Source: Teredinibacter franksiae (GTDB taxonomy: Bacteria > Pseudomonadota > Gammaproteobacteria > Pseudomonadales > Cellvibrionaceae). Taken from it: 64,000 bases of DNA. Positions 11,033-20,049 of this stretch are shown here, in pieces. The stretch is taken from NCBI RefSeq assembly GCF_014218805.1, contig NZ_JACJUV010000003.1, positions 1 through 64,000 on the forward strand. Direction: 5' to 3'. The notes beneath the pieces are model-generated. The model saw only the letters and a list, made by a program, of their open reading frames with translations. It was not told the DNA's origin and searched no databases. The stretch's first letter is position 1. The number at the start of each line of letters is the position of its first letter. A program made the position numbers and the translations under genes.

Positions 11033-12058
11033 ATGTTCAAAAGCGCTCCTCCATCCAAACACCTCCTACTCAGCTTAACTCTTATGGTACTGACAATGCT
11101 TGCTGGGTGCGGCGGCGGCGGGCAAGCACCCACCTCAGCTCCCACACAGGAAGCCGCTCAAGAGCCAACCAGCGAGCCCACCACCCAACCGGGAGCCAAC
11201 CCCACTGACGAGCCGACGTCTATACCGACGTCTATACCGACGTCTATACCGACGTCTATACCGACGTCTATACCTACATCTACCCCATCAGTTACGCCTA
11301 CCCCTGAACCAACCGTAGAACCCGAAACTGAAAAAACCACACAACTGGACTGCGGAGTAGATAACGGCCGTATTACCAGCAACCATCTCGACGATACCGC
11401 CAAGGCTTATATTCTGTGTAAACACAACGAGACTCGATCGCAAATCGCATTAGGCAACTTTCCCGGTTTATACGCTAACTTTGATGTTGCCACCGACATG
11501 AAACGCCTACAGTGGGACACCAACCTCGAACAGGTTGCACAAACCTATGCCAACCAGTGTGAATGGCAGCACAACCCTAATCGTCAAGCTGAATATAACC
11601 TGTTGTCGCCTACAGATATCCATAACAACCCTATAAACGGAACTGAGAGTGTCGGCGAAAACCTCGCTTACTGGGGAAGCAGCAATATTACCTCAGCAAG
11701 CTGGGAGTTCACCCTCAATGGATACGACGCATGGGTAGAAGAAGGCAATCACTACGCCATTGGCGATTATTATGTCAATGATTTTTGCGATACCGACGCC
11801 TGCGGCCATTTTACCCAGGTAGTTTGGGCGAACACATACAAAGTAGGTTGCGCTGTGAATTATTGCGGCGCAGGCACACTGGCTTCTATTGGGGCAACCT
11901 ACCTCGTTTGTAACTACGCATCGGCGGGGAACTACGTAAGCGAACGGCCGTATGAAACAGGCGATATTATTGAGGAAGTATGCTCAACTGCCGACAGCGG
12001 GCAGACGGTTTGTCGAAATGGATTAACAGCGTCTTCGGGTTATGCCCCTGGGATCTAA
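11033..12058 (+). CDS. CAP/SCP-domain lipoprotein with PTSI-repeat linker
   Basis: The start at 11033 gives an N-terminus with a lipoprotein signal: LLLSLTLMVLTMLAGC, with the lipobox cysteine followed by a glycine run. A longer frame from 10907 would bury this signal. A Pro/Thr/Ser-rich linker follows, including five exact and one degenerate four-residue PTSI units. The rest is a CAP (SCP/PR1/allergen V5) domain with the signatures CGHFTQVVWANTYKVGC and YLVCNYASAGNY and several paired cysteines. CAP proteins are secreted and of varied function (lipid binding, protease-like or host interaction). A linker of this kind is consistent with display on the cell surface. The gene appears monocistronic. 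Confidence 0.88.
   Translation: MFKSAPPSKHLLLSLTLMVLTMLAGCGGGGQAPTSAPTQEAAQEPTSEPTTQPGANPTDEPTSIPTSIPTSIPTSIPTSIPTSTPSVTPTPEPTVEPETEKTTQLDCGVDNGRITSNHLDDTAKAYILCKHNETRSQIALGNFPGLYANFDVATDMKRLQWDTNLEQVAQTYANQCEWQHNPNRQAEYNLLSPTDIHNNPINGTESVGENLAYWGSSNITSASWEFTLNGYDAWVEEGNHYAIGDYYVNDFCDTDACGHFTQVVWANTYKVGCAVNYCGAGTLASIGATYLVCNYASAGNYVSERPYETGDIIEEVCSTADSGQTVCRNGLTASSGYAPGI
11213..11284 (+). repeat. 12-bp tandem repeat within the CAP lipoprotein gene
   Basis: The unit CCGACGTCTATA is repeated five times exactly from 11213 to 11272, with a degenerate sixth copy to about 11284. Each unit encodes Pro-Thr-Ser-Ile, so copy-number changes would lengthen or shorten the surface linker without breaking the frame. 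Confidence 0.93.
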
Positions 12059-12167
12059 CCCGCTTTTTATTTTCCAGGTATTCAACACAATTATTGATCT
12101 GGCTAATAAGATAAGCGCATTCTGCCAAAACTATCTGCTATCTTTTAACCAATAACCCGACGATATT

Positions 12168-12542
12168 TTGTACGCGGTTATTAATCTGACTGAGGAGTCT
12201 GAATTACAAGGTTTTAGCAAACCAGTGGTTGCGAAGGACAGGAAGATGAAAGGTATTTGGTTAGATACACCCACCCTTCAAGTGAGCCGAAAACAACAAG
12301 GGCTATTTGAAGTACAATTAAAATCCCGAGAAGTAACATTAGCCGCCACAGAAGTGGAAACACACCATTTCGCTAGAGTATTGGTTGCCATGAAACGCCT
12401 GGGTATTTCACGTACAGGTAAAGCACTGAAATCAGCCTCGGAAGATTTCGCCATCGCCGTGCTTGGGCATAAAAACTACTACATACGCCGTATGTATTTT
12501 TCCGTTCAGCCCGAAACTATTGCCCAATGGTATCTACGTTAG
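12168..12542 (+). CDS. hypothetical protein
   Basis: A 124-residue frame starting at TTG (12168). An ATG at 12246 would give a shorter product of about 98 residues. The protein is mixed alpha/beta, lacks a signal peptide or membrane segment, and is moderately basic (for example VLVAMKRLGISRTGKALKSA). No family is recognised. It lies between the CAP lipoprotein gene and the convergent yhcC-like gene without an obvious operon partner. Codon use looks like that of the neighbours, which is the main support that it is real. Confidence 0.5.
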   Translation: MYAVINLTEESELQGFSKPVVAKDRKMKGIWLDTPTLQVSRKQQGLFEVQLKSREVTLAATEVETHHFARVLVAMKRLGISRTGKALKSASEDFAIAVLGHKNYYIRRMYFSVQPETIAQWYLR

Positions 12543-12600
12543 GCGACCACCCACGCACGCCACTTTGAGCGCTGCGAACAGCCAAAAATTACAGATACCG

Positions 12601-13506
12601 CTATAACCGGCTGCCCTGCCCTCCTGTTTCGTGCAATTTTTTAGTTATCGCTACAATGGGCTGCCATTTATTACCGCACCATTGCGGCGCCACCAACGTT
12701 TTGGGCCTAGCCTGCGCTGTCACCCGGTGATAGATAATATTTTTTGGCGTGAGCTGAATAAGTGATGCTGCGGCCCCAACATATTCCTCTTGCGTTAGAG
12801 TACTTAAACGGTTTGCCCTCCAGGTTCTAGCCATAGGGCTATTTTCCACAACATGCAGAGGATGAAGTTTTAAACCCTGCACACCGGTTTCAAGTACTTT
12901 GTGTAAAGTGTTTTTATAGTCAGCATAATGCTCTCCAGGCAACCCTAAAATCAGATGGCAGCATAGTTGTAATTCGTATTGAGCAATGGTTTTTGCAGCC
13001 TGCTGATAACACGAGAAATCGTGGCCTCGATTTATCTTTTTGAGCGTTTCATTTTTTGCCGACTGCAAACCTATTTCCAGCCAAACTTCCTTTCCGCTAC
13101 TGCGAATATCAGCGAGCAACGCCAAAACAGCACTATTCAAACAGTCTGGTCGAGTGCCTACACATAGGCCGATGATGTCTGGTTGGTTCAACGCCTGAAA
13201 ATAGAGGTTACGCAAATAGTCGACTTCTGCGTGTGTATTGGTATAGGCCTGAAAATAAGCCAGATAACGAATGTCTTGATGTTTTAATTCTAACTTTCGC
13301 TGCTGAATCTGTTCTGAAACAGAATATTCAGCCGCTTTTTTGTCTGCGAACGAATCGATACTACAAAAAGTACAGCCGCCGCGCCCCAGCGTTCCATCCC
13401 TGTTAGGACAGGTGAAATCACCATCAATACTCAGCTTTCGAACACGCCCGCCGTACTTTTGTTTTAGGCTTTTACCCAGTGTGTTGACATAATAATCTAA
13501 CTGCAT
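12601..13506 (-). CDS. TIGR01212-family radical SAM protein, YhcC-like
   Basis: The 301-residue protein has the radical SAM cluster cysteines spaced as in YhcC: FTCPNRDGTLGRGGCTFC. Before them comes KYGGRVRKLSIDGDF and after them YFQAYTNTH, VGTRPDCL, WLEIGLQSA, CCHLILGLPGE and LKLHPLHVVE, all typical of the TIGR01212 (Elp3-like) group. The E. coli member is still poorly characterised, so the reaction is unknown. The gene is transcribed toward the hypothetical gene at 12.2 kb and divergently from the GH10 gene. Confidence 0.9.
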   Translation of the reverse strand: MQLDYYVNTLGKSLKQKYGGRVRKLSIDGDFTCPNRDGTLGRGGCTFCSIDSFADKKAAEYSVSEQIQQRKLELKHQDIRYLAYFQAYTNTHAEVDYLRNLYFQALNQPDIIGLCVGTRPDCLNSAVLALLADIRSSGKEVWLEIGLQSAKNETLKKINRGHDFSCYQQAAKTIAQYELQLCCHLILGLPGEHYADYKNTLHKVLETGVQGLKLHPLHVVENSPMARTWRANRLSTLTQEEYVGAAASLIQLTPKNIIYHRVTAQARPKTLVAPQWCGNKWQPIVAITKKLHETGGQGSRL

Positions 13507-13795
13507 TTTTTACATTTTCACATACAAAAAATGCAGTTTACGCTCTCCGCAGCGTAGCTTTTTGTTCTTAAACAGAAACACATTAAAAATTTTGAATAGG
13601 CTAATAATTTTGGGTGTATGAATTGCGAACAACTTCTGCTTATACTTTAGGTTACCTCAATATAATACACCGGCTTCAATTATCGTCAGTATCAGAAATA
13701 TAAAAATAGGCGCACATTCTAAAACTTAATAAAAATTGAATGTGCAAAACCCTAGCGGTTCCCACCAACATCATGTTTGCAACGAGGAATACCCT

Positions 13796-16021
13796 ATGTT
13801 TAAAAAACCCTTATGGCGGTTTGTACGCGGGCACTTGATTTTAGCCAGTGCAACAGTGCTTGCGCTGAGCAGTGCGCAGGCAATGGCCTTACAATGTAGC
13901 TACAACGCAATAAATGACTGGGGCAGCGGCTTTACCGCCAGTATTACCGTCAGCAACGACAGCGCATCTTCGATTTCCAACTGGTCGGTTAGCTGGCAAC
14001 AAAACGGCAATTCCACTGTAACAAGTTTGTGGAACGCTAATTTGTCTGGGTCCAACCCCTACACAGCAACCCCCCACGGTTGGAACAGTACAATTGCGCC
14101 GGGTAGCACCGTAAGCTTTGGCTTTCAAGGTAATGGCGATGATTCCACCGGCACCATCTCCGACTGTGCAGCGGAGGGCGCCAGCTCCTCATCTAGCTCG
14201 ACCAGTTCTTCTAGCTCTAGTAGTTCATCAAGTTCTAGCAGTTCGTCAAGTTCTAGCAGTTCATCCAGCTCTAGTAGCTCTTCATCCAGCTCTAGCAGTT
14301 CATCCAGCTCTAGTAGCTCTTCAAGCTCATCCGCTGGCCAATGTATAGACATGTGTAAGTGGTATCAGGATGACCCTCGCCCACTTTGCATTAACCAGGA
14401 TTCTGGATGGGGCTGGGAAAATAACCAAAGCTGTGTTGGAATTACTACCTGTAACAGCCAGTCGGGCGGCGGTGGTGTTATCAGTGTTTGCGATGGCAGC
14501 AGCTCTAGCAGCTCTTCATCCAGTTCAAGCAACTCCTCGTCCAGTACAAGTAGCGCTTCCTCAAGTAGCAGTTCCAGTAGCTCATCGTCAGTTTCTAGCT
14601 CATCGTCGAGTAGCTCGTCCTCTAGCGGCAGTGGCAACAACACCATCACCGTACGCGCCATTGGTACAACAGGCGTTGAACATTTGAATCTGCTTATAGG
14701 CGGTACTGTTGTTGGTAGTTTTACCCTCAGCACCAGCTATCAAGATTACACGTTTACCTCCAGCGCCGGTGGCGACGTAAAGGTTGAATACGATAACGAC
14801 AGTGGCAACTCCGATGTACAAGTGGACTATGTCGTTATTAACGGCGCTATTCTGCAAGCAGAAGATCAAGCCGAAAACACCGGCGTTTGGTCCAATAGCC
14901 AATGCGGTGGCGCACATTCAGAATGGTTACAATGCAACGGCTACATTAGTTTCGGTTTCATCAGTGGTAGCGCTGGCAGTTCTTCATCGGCCTCCGGTAC
15001 CGGGCTCTATACCCACGCAGAATTCCCTATTGGCGTAGCCGTCTCCGGGCCAGGTGAAAGCCGTAACTTCCTCGATATTGCAGAAAAACAGCTATCGATA
15101 AGTGAACATTTCAGTGAGCTGACCGCCGGTAACATCATGAAGATGAGTTACTTACACCCCGCGGAAAATACCTACAACTGGGACAACGCAGACCAGCTCA
15201 TCAACTGGGCACAGGCAAGTGGCAAACAGGTTCATGGCCATACGTTTATCTGGCATTCCGACTATCAGGTACCCAACTGGATGACAAGCTATACCGGCGA
15301 TTTTGCCGCTATGCTAGATACCCATGTGGCAACCATTGCCGACCATTTCGAAGGCCGTGTGGTGAGCTGGGATGTAGCCAACGAAGTTATTGACGAGAAC
15401 AATAACTGCTGGCGCAACTCGCTGTTTTATCAACAATTAGGTTCGGCCTTTGTTGAAAATGCCTTTTTTGCTGCACGTGCCGCCGACGCAAATGCCGACC
15501 TCTACTACAACGACTATGACACGGAAGGCGGCAACGCCCCCAAGTTCGACTGTCTACTGCAATTAGTTGATGATCTACAAGCCAATAATGCACCTATTGA
15601 CGGTGTTGGTTTTCAGATGCACGTGCAAATTGATTGGCCCAGTACCAGCGTCATTGCCAGCGCCTTCCAAGCTATTGTAGACCGAGGTTTAAAAGTTAAA
15701 ATAACCGAGTTGGACGTACCACTGAATAATCCATGGGCCGCTGATCCTTTTCCGCAATATACGGGATTCACAGCAGACGCCGCTGAACGACAAAAACGAC
15801 GTTATAAGGCTATTGTGCAAACTTACCTCGACACGGTTCCCGCACACCTACGTGGTGGCATAACCGTATGGGGCTTGTGGGATGGCGACAGCTGGCTGAT
15901 GGACTTAAGCTCGCGACAGGGAGCAGATGACTGGCCGCTATTGTTCTCTGGGCCGGAGAATGGTCCCTATGAAACCAAACCTGCATTAGAGGGGTTTATT
16001 GAGGCGTTGACGGGGCAGTAA
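13796..16021 (+). CDS. secreted multimodular GH10 endo-xylanase (CBM2, CBM10-like, CBM60-like, GH10)
   Basis: The start at 13796 is set by GAGGA at 13784-13788 and gives a 741-residue precursor with a signal peptide of about 31 residues. Modules in order are: CBM2 (about 32-121, opening LQCSYNAINDWGSGF), a poly-Ser linker, a CBM10-like cysteine-rich module (QCIDMCKWY, SGWGWENNQSC), a second poly-Ser linker, a CBM60-like xylan-binding module (ITVRAIGTTGVEHLNLLIGG, VQVDYVVING) and GH10 (about 405-741). The catalytic acid/base is the Glu of WDVANEVID (about 530) and the nucleophile the Glu of ITELDVPL (about 638). The enzyme would cleave xylan outside the cell while its binding modules hold it to cellulose and xylan. 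A strong terminator follows. Confidence 0.95.
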   Translation: MFKKPLWRFVRGHLILASATVLALSSAQAMALQCSYNAINDWGSGFTASITVSNDSASSISNWSVSWQQNGNSTVTSLWNANLSGSNPYTATPHGWNSTIAPGSTVSFGFQGNGDDSTGTISDCAAEGASSSSSSTSSSSSSSSSSSSSSSSSSSSSSSSSSSSSSSSSSSSSSSSSSSAGQCIDMCKWYQDDPRPLCINQDSGWGWENNQSCVGITTCNSQSGGGGVISVCDGSSSSSSSSSSSNSSSSTSSASSSSSSSSSSSVSSSSSSSSSSSGSGNNTITVRAIGTTGVEHLNLLIGGTVVGSFTLSTSYQDYTFTSSAGGDVKVEYDNDSGNSDVQVDYVVINGAILQAEDQAENTGVWSNSQCGGAHSEWLQCNGYISFGFISGSAGSSSSASGTGLYTHAEFPIGVAVSGPGESRNFLDIAEKQLSISEHFSELTAGNIMKMSYLHPAENTYNWDNADQLINWAQASGKQVHGHTFIWHSDYQVPNWMTSYTGDFAAMLDTHVATIADHFEGRVVSWDVANEVIDENNNCWRNSLFYQQLGSAFVENAFFAARAADANADLYYNDYDTEGGNAPKFDCLLQLVDDLQANNAPIDGVGFQMHVQIDWPSTSVIASAFQAIVDRGLKVKITELDVPLNNPWAADPFPQYTGFTADAAERQKRRYKAIVQTYLDTVPAHLRGGITVWGLWDGDSWLMDLSSRQGADDWPLLFSGPENGPYETKPALEGFIEALTGQ
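14170..14630 (+). repeat. poly-serine linker-coding repeats
   Basis: Two low-complexity blocks, about 14170-14333 and 14500-14630, encode almost pure serine with mixed AGC, AGT, TCA, TCT and TCC codons. Short units such as AGTTCATCCAGCTCT recur. They flank the CBM10-like module. Long poly-serine linkers of this sort are characteristic of plant-wall hydrolases in Cellvibrio and Saccharophagus relatives. Antisense frames here give artificial Leu/Glu-rich proteins and are not genes. Confidence 0.9.
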
Positions 16022-16057
16022 TTCAAACCCGTCAATATTCACTGGCGTACAAAAAAA

Positions 16058-16089
16058 GGGCTCACGCTAAAATAGCGTGAGCCCTTTTT
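16058..16089. terminator. bidirectional rho-independent terminator
   Basis: A perfect 12-bp stem (GGGCTCACGCTA with TAGCGTGAGCCC) with an AAA loop lies at 16058-16084, followed by T5 and preceded by A7. It can end both the GH10 gene on the plus strand and the convergent gene at 16102 on the minus strand. Confidence 0.95.
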
Positions 16090-16101
16090 CTCACTTCCGG
16101 C

Positions 16102-17145
16102 TTACTGTGATTGGTATTGTTCAACTATTTTTTTATAACTCTCCGAACGAGATTCCTTACTCTGCGTGAGCTTCAGTAGATCCATCGATATAAATATTCC
16201 CTTATCATCACCGCCAATACCGGTATAACCGATGGAGTAATCATTATATAAATGCAGCATTACACCATGGCGTGTGTTATCAACACCCTGCCTGTCTGCA
16301 TAGGTAGACACAACCGATAAACCAAGCGGAACCTTACTGTTCCAACGATTAAAACCTACCCATTCCATTGAAAACGCGCCTTTTTGCTGGCTGCCCTCAA
16401 TTGCCTCGGGCACATTTTCAATCACAACAGACGGATGAAACAGAAACCATTGATTCTTAGGTGGAAGTACAAAGCTATCCTTCTGTAATTCTTTTTTATA
16501 AAAATAAGTATTGAGCGCTAACTCCCAGGGAGCCAATGAACGTGCATCGTCAAAGTAACGGTCCCAGGCTTTAGAGTAAATGCCGATATTAGTTAACGCA
16601 CGTTCCATATCCAATCTGTTTTTATCGGCATTCGTTGCATGTACCGCTACCCGAAAATCTTCCAATACGGCCATACAGGTTTTGCCATAACCCACGGTTG
16701 TATCTTCGCAAAGGGTATTTGACGTCTCCTCAACCAAACCCTGCTTCGTAATAGGGCTTCCCCCGGATTTAGGAATGGTTATTCTCCAAAAATTACGCGG
16801 TACCGTGTTCACCACCATTGTTCCAGGTTCTGCGGAAGCAAAAGCATCGGCGAGTAATGAAACGCCCTCCGTCAAGTCTACTCCGGCGCTTCTCAATGGC
16901 TCCAACGTTGTAAGCGCAGTCTCTTCCCAAATATTCGCCAGCATTTTCAGCCGTGACCTATCCGACTTTTCGTTAAGTTTTATCAGGCATATTTCCGAAG
17001 ACAATTCCGCGGATGTAACCAGCAAGCTTTTAAAACTGTACGTTTTTGCATGTTTTATTAGCGATTGATCATAATTGCACTTTTCCGCCCCATAGGAAAA
17101 ACAAGAAAGCGCCAAAGCAAAGAAAAACAGTGTTAAATTTCGCAT
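16102..17145 (-). CDS. secreted hypothetical protein, partner of the adjacent hydrolase
   Basis: The 347-residue product has a clear signal peptide (LFFFALALSCFSYGA, cleavage near residue 19) and about six cysteines in the mature part, which suit a periplasmic location. No catalytic motif or family is recognised. It starts 11 bases after the stop of the alpha/beta hydrolase gene, with GGGGGGAGAG as ribosome site, so the two are co-transcribed. The pairing of an exported protein with a non-exported GxSxG hydrolase could be functional, but no role can be assigned. Confidence 0.75.
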   Translation of the reverse strand: MRNLTLFFFALALSCFSYGAEKCNYDQSLIKHAKTYSFKSLLVTSAELSSEICLIKLNEKSDRSRLKMLANIWEETALTTLEPLRSAGVDLTEGVSLLADAFASAEPGTMVVNTVPRNFWRITIPKSGGSPITKQGLVEETSNTLCEDTTVGYGKTCMAVLEDFRVAVHATNADKNRLDMERALTNIGIYSKAWDRYFDDARSLAPWELALNTYFYKKELQKDSFVLPPKNQWFLFHPSVVIENVPEAIEGSQQKGAFSMEWVGFNRWNSKVPLGLSVVSTYADRQGVDNTRHGVMLHLYNDYSIGYTGIGGDDKGIFISMDLLKLTQSKESRSESYKKIVEQYQSQ

Positions 17146-17156
17146 ATCTCTCCCCC

Positions 17157-18272
17157 CTAAAAATTCGCGCTTTCAACATAAGTGCGGTACGCCAAAAGTA
17201 ACTTCACCAGTTTCTTCAGGTCACTCACATTCGTCAGATCCTGCAGCTGTTCAATAAAGCCTCTAATTTTCTGTGTTTCGTCTTGAAGGTTTTTATACGC
17301 CGCGTCGCCAACCGTCTTTTCTGCCGCAGACGGATTAAAGTCCATTAGGCTACGCAAAAAGTCGTGGCATACTTCGGGGTCTTCTAGGTAGCCCCCCACA
17401 GCCTCAACCTCTATGTAACCGCCAACACTGTGTGTATTCTTTCGGGCAACCTTCGTTGTTTTATATCGTTTGTAAGCAATTTGATAGGTCATGGGGTCTA
17501 CCCAGCCATCGCCTTCCTGCGGGTCAAAACGATTAATGAACGCTAGTGTAAACGGGTCGAATTCATGAAAGGTATTTAAGAATGAGCCTAGGCACCCACC
17601 ATCCCCCGGCTTAACAATGGAATCGGCAGGGCCGCTTAAGCCACTCAGTTTCGTTATGATTGGGCTGACATTTGCAAAGGCCCAATACATATCAACCGGA
17701 AGCGTAAATGGGTCCAAGTAAATATCGTGACCACCACTGCTTTTAGCGCGATCTCCAGTAGCGGTTTTATACCCGGTGGAATACAACTTATTCAACGTAT
17801 CGTGCATAACCGCAGTGCCCAACGAATGAGCTACCACATTTATTCGCGTACCCGCTGGGTATTTTTTTACAGCCTCCACAAATTGTTCTGCCACCGACAA
17901 CCGCACCTTCTCCCCCACAAGCGTGAGATAAAACAATACATCCAATACGTGGGTATACAAAAATTGATCATCACCAAGTTCAGCTTGTACACCCGTCAAT
18001 TCATCAACAAACCCCGGTAGATCTCCGCCTGCCGAACCATCCGTAATAAATTGCGTTAGCGTTTTTCCACTTTCGGCATACTCGGCGCGTAGCTTATCGA
18101 AGATTGCGTCGTAGCCAATGCTTTCGATATGAACTTCGTTTTCAATTTTTTTTCCTGAATAGCTACTGTAACGATGCAATGCATTGTTACACCCATTAAC
18201 GACTTCCGATTTAAATGACGAAGCTGTGTGCTTGCCCATTCCATGAATGACTATAAGCAGGTTATCAGGCAT
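17157..18272 (-). CDS. alpha/beta-hydrolase-like protein
   Basis: The 371-residue product opens with a beta strand and oxyanion-type motif, LLIVIHGMGKH, and has a GxSxG nucleophile elbow in VVAHSLGTAVMHD (serine near residue 156). This layout fits lipase or esterase-like alpha/beta hydrolases. An acid and a histidine cannot be placed with certainty. There is no signal peptide. The start at 18272 is preferred over the TTG three bases upstream because AAGGAGG lies at proper distance. It is the first gene of a two-gene unit with the exported protein downstream. The substrate is unknown. Confidence 0.75.
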   Translation of the reverse strand: MPDNLLIVIHGMGKHTASSFKSEVVNGCNNALHRYSSYSGKKIENEVHIESIGYDAIFDKLRAEYAESGKTLTQFITDGSAGGDLPGFVDELTGVQAELGDDQFLYTHVLDVLFYLTLVGEKVRLSVAEQFVEAVKKYPAGTRINVVAHSLGTAVMHDTLNKLYSTGYKTATGDRAKSSGGHDIYLDPFTLPVDMYWAFANVSPIITKLSGLSGPADSIVKPGDGGCLGSFLNTFHEFDPFTLAFINRFDPQEGDGWVDPMTYQIAYKRYKTTKVARKNTHSVGGYIEVEAVGGYLEDPEVCHDFLRSLMDFNPSAAEKTVGDAAYKNLQDETQKIRGFIEQLQDLTNVSDLKKLVKLLLAYRTYVESANF

Positions 18273-18615
18273 CAATGCCTCCTTTTGGTGGTCGGGTTAA
18301 CTTTTTTATAAACCCTATACTATAGGGCACTCCCAGTAATAGTATGTGATAAATCACACGTCACACCGCTTTTTGCCGCGCACTCGTCAATAGACAACAC
18401 CCTGCTTCCAACCATCGATAGAATACTGCTCCATCTTCGCGAGCCTGCGCAGAGACCAAAAATAATGAATAGAAGTATCGATGTTTAGGGCCCTCTAGTA
18501 TTTGCTTTTGGCCTCTGCGCGATCAGGAAAGCCTTAGCATAAAAAGGACTACGCAGCGAAAGACGGATTCCATTATTGCTTGCATTACAGCTTTTCTATA
18601 ACAAACACACACTTG
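18273..18615. other. intergenic stretch with an inverted repeat
   Basis: No gene is seen. An imperfect inverted repeat links 18447-18463 (GCGCAGAGACCAAAA) with 18500-18520 (the complement, with one mismatch, ending GGCCTCTGCGC). The right arm and the following bases to about 18566 resemble the hairpin at 35653-35712, so this may be a copy of a short dispersed element. The promoter of the hydrolase gene should lie just right of 18273. Confidence 0.55.
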
Positions 18616-18864
18616 TTATTCGCTTTTTTCTTCGGCCTTTTTAACACGTATTTTATTACCACCGACCGTGTTGCCATTAAGACTCTTCATTGCAACCTTT
18701 GCCTCACCAACCTTTGGCATTTCAATAAACCCAAAGCCCTTGGATTCACCACTTGCTTTATCAATCACCAAATCACAAGATTGAACGATACCAAACGCTT
18801 GAAATAAACCCTTCAACTCTTCCTCTGTCGTTCCTCGGTCCAAATTGCGTACTAATAATTTCAT
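18616..18864 (-). CDS. small RRM RNA-binding protein
   Basis: An 82-residue single RNA-recognition-motif protein. RNP2 is LLVRNL at residues 3-8 and RNP1 is KGFGFIEM at about 42-49. The charged tail (KKAEEKSE) is typical of the small bacterial and cyanobacterial Rbp proteins, some of which are cold-induced. It stands alone with gene-free DNA on both sides. The RNA targets are unknown. Confidence 0.93.
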   Translation of the reverse strand: MKLLVRNLDRGTTEEELKGLFQAFGIVQSCDLVIDKASGESKGFGFIEMPKVGEAKVAMKSLNGNTVGGNKIRVKKAEEKSE

Positions 18865-19341
18865 AATATTTTCCAGAATGAGCGGTTCATTAACGATAGC
18901 ATTTAAATTGATTGAACCAAGCTAATTTATACAGCGATTCCGGTGAAATTCTGACTAAAAACAGTCGCCGACAGCGATTTAAATCAAATTTTGATATATT
19001 ACCGGGGAATACCTGCGTAATCGTCAATAGCGTGATGAAAGGCCTAATTTAACCTATAAGAAAAGTGTGCCGGTTACTCGCACGCACCAATGAGAAATAA
19101 ACACCACCGATGTCGCCACTCAATATAGCTGAAGCCGACCGCATAACCAAATTTGAACGTTTTAAATACTGCGCTGCCCGAAAGGCACCACACTAACACT
19201 TAACGCGCCACGCTCAAACAATTTGACTGACCAACGCCCAAACGCACCCATTTTTCCGCTACGGCAGACAGTATAAACACCGGTAGAAAACCCTTAACTT
19301 ACAACCTGACTTTGTGAATACTAATAACCTCAAGCCCTTGG
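18865..19341. other. gene-free intergenic stretch
   Basis: These 477 bases hold no recognisable coding sequence. The right part of the promoter region of the RRM gene is AT-rich (around 18900-19010). Nothing like a tRNA or small RNA with a terminator was seen. Confidence 0.5.
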
Positions 19342-20049
19342 CTAATCACTAACCAACGCTGCCTCCGCCGTTGAAAGTAACTTACTGTGCCCCAGCTCCA
19401 GCTCCCCCAAGGAAAACTGCCCCACAGACACTCGATGAAGTGCCAACACCTCATTTTGGAAAAAACCAAACATTCTTTTAACTTGATGATACTTACCCTC
19501 AATCAGAGTAAGCCTGGCGGTATACGGGGAAAGTATCTCTAAGCATGCGGGCCGAGTGGTATTATTTTCATAACTAAAATAGATACCCTTTCGAAACACC
19601 GCAATATACTCATTACTTAATGGCTTAGCCAAAGTAACTTCATACGTCTTTGCAAGCTTTGTTTCGGGTAAGCTTATCTTACGTGACCATGTGCCATCGT
19701 TAGTCAATAACACCAGCCCCGTTGTATTAAAATCTAGGCGCCCGACAATGTGCAATTCACCCCGCTGAGGGTGCTGAATAAGATCTAACACGGTGGAATG
19801 TTTAGGGTCTTTGGTCGCGCTAACAACCCCCTGGGGTTTATTCAGCATAATATAAACCGGGTTATTATCTTTTAAGCAGTTACCATCCAATACAACATGC
19901 GTGAATTCCGTCACTTTCTGATGAATGGAGTGCGCAACACACCCATCTAAGAGAATCCGTTTTTGAGCAATTAGAAGACGTGTATCTGAAAGCGAAAAAG
20001 CACTGTTTTGGCTAATAAAACGATCGAGGCGGTTAGTTTTAGACTTCAT
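19342..20049 (-). CDS. rsuA: RsuA/RluB-family rRNA pseudouridine synthase
   Basis: The 235-residue protein has an N-terminal S4 RNA-binding domain (RLDRFISQN, LLIAQKRILLDG) and a pseudouridine synthase domain with the catalytic Asp in GRLDFNTTGLVLLTNDG, the YIMLNKPQGVV motif and YHQVKRMFG. Its length and single S4 domain match RsuA, which makes pseudouridine 516 of 16S rRNA. RluE or RluF paralogues are alternatives, so the exact target base is less certain than the family. Confidence 0.85.
   Translation of the reverse strand: MKSKTNRLDRFISQNSAFSLSDTRLLIAQKRILLDGCVAHSIHQKVTEFTHVVLDGNCLKDNNPVYIMLNKPQGVVSATKDPKHSTVLDLIQHPQRGELHIVGRLDFNTTGLVLLTNDGTWSRKISLPETKLAKTYEVTLAKPLSNEYIAVFRKGIYFSYENNTTRPACLEILSPYTARLTLIEGKYHQVKRMFGFFQNEVLALHRVSVGQFSLGELELGHSKLLSTAEAALVSD

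Noticed and set aside
11158..11403. Minus-strand frame with GIDVGIDVGIDV repeats
   Set aside because: Antisense shadow of the PTSI repeat in the CAP lipoprotein gene.
14125..14733. Minus-strand frames rich in Leu, Glu and Asp
   Set aside because: They are the antisense of the poly-serine linkers of the xylanase and exist only because of codon bias.
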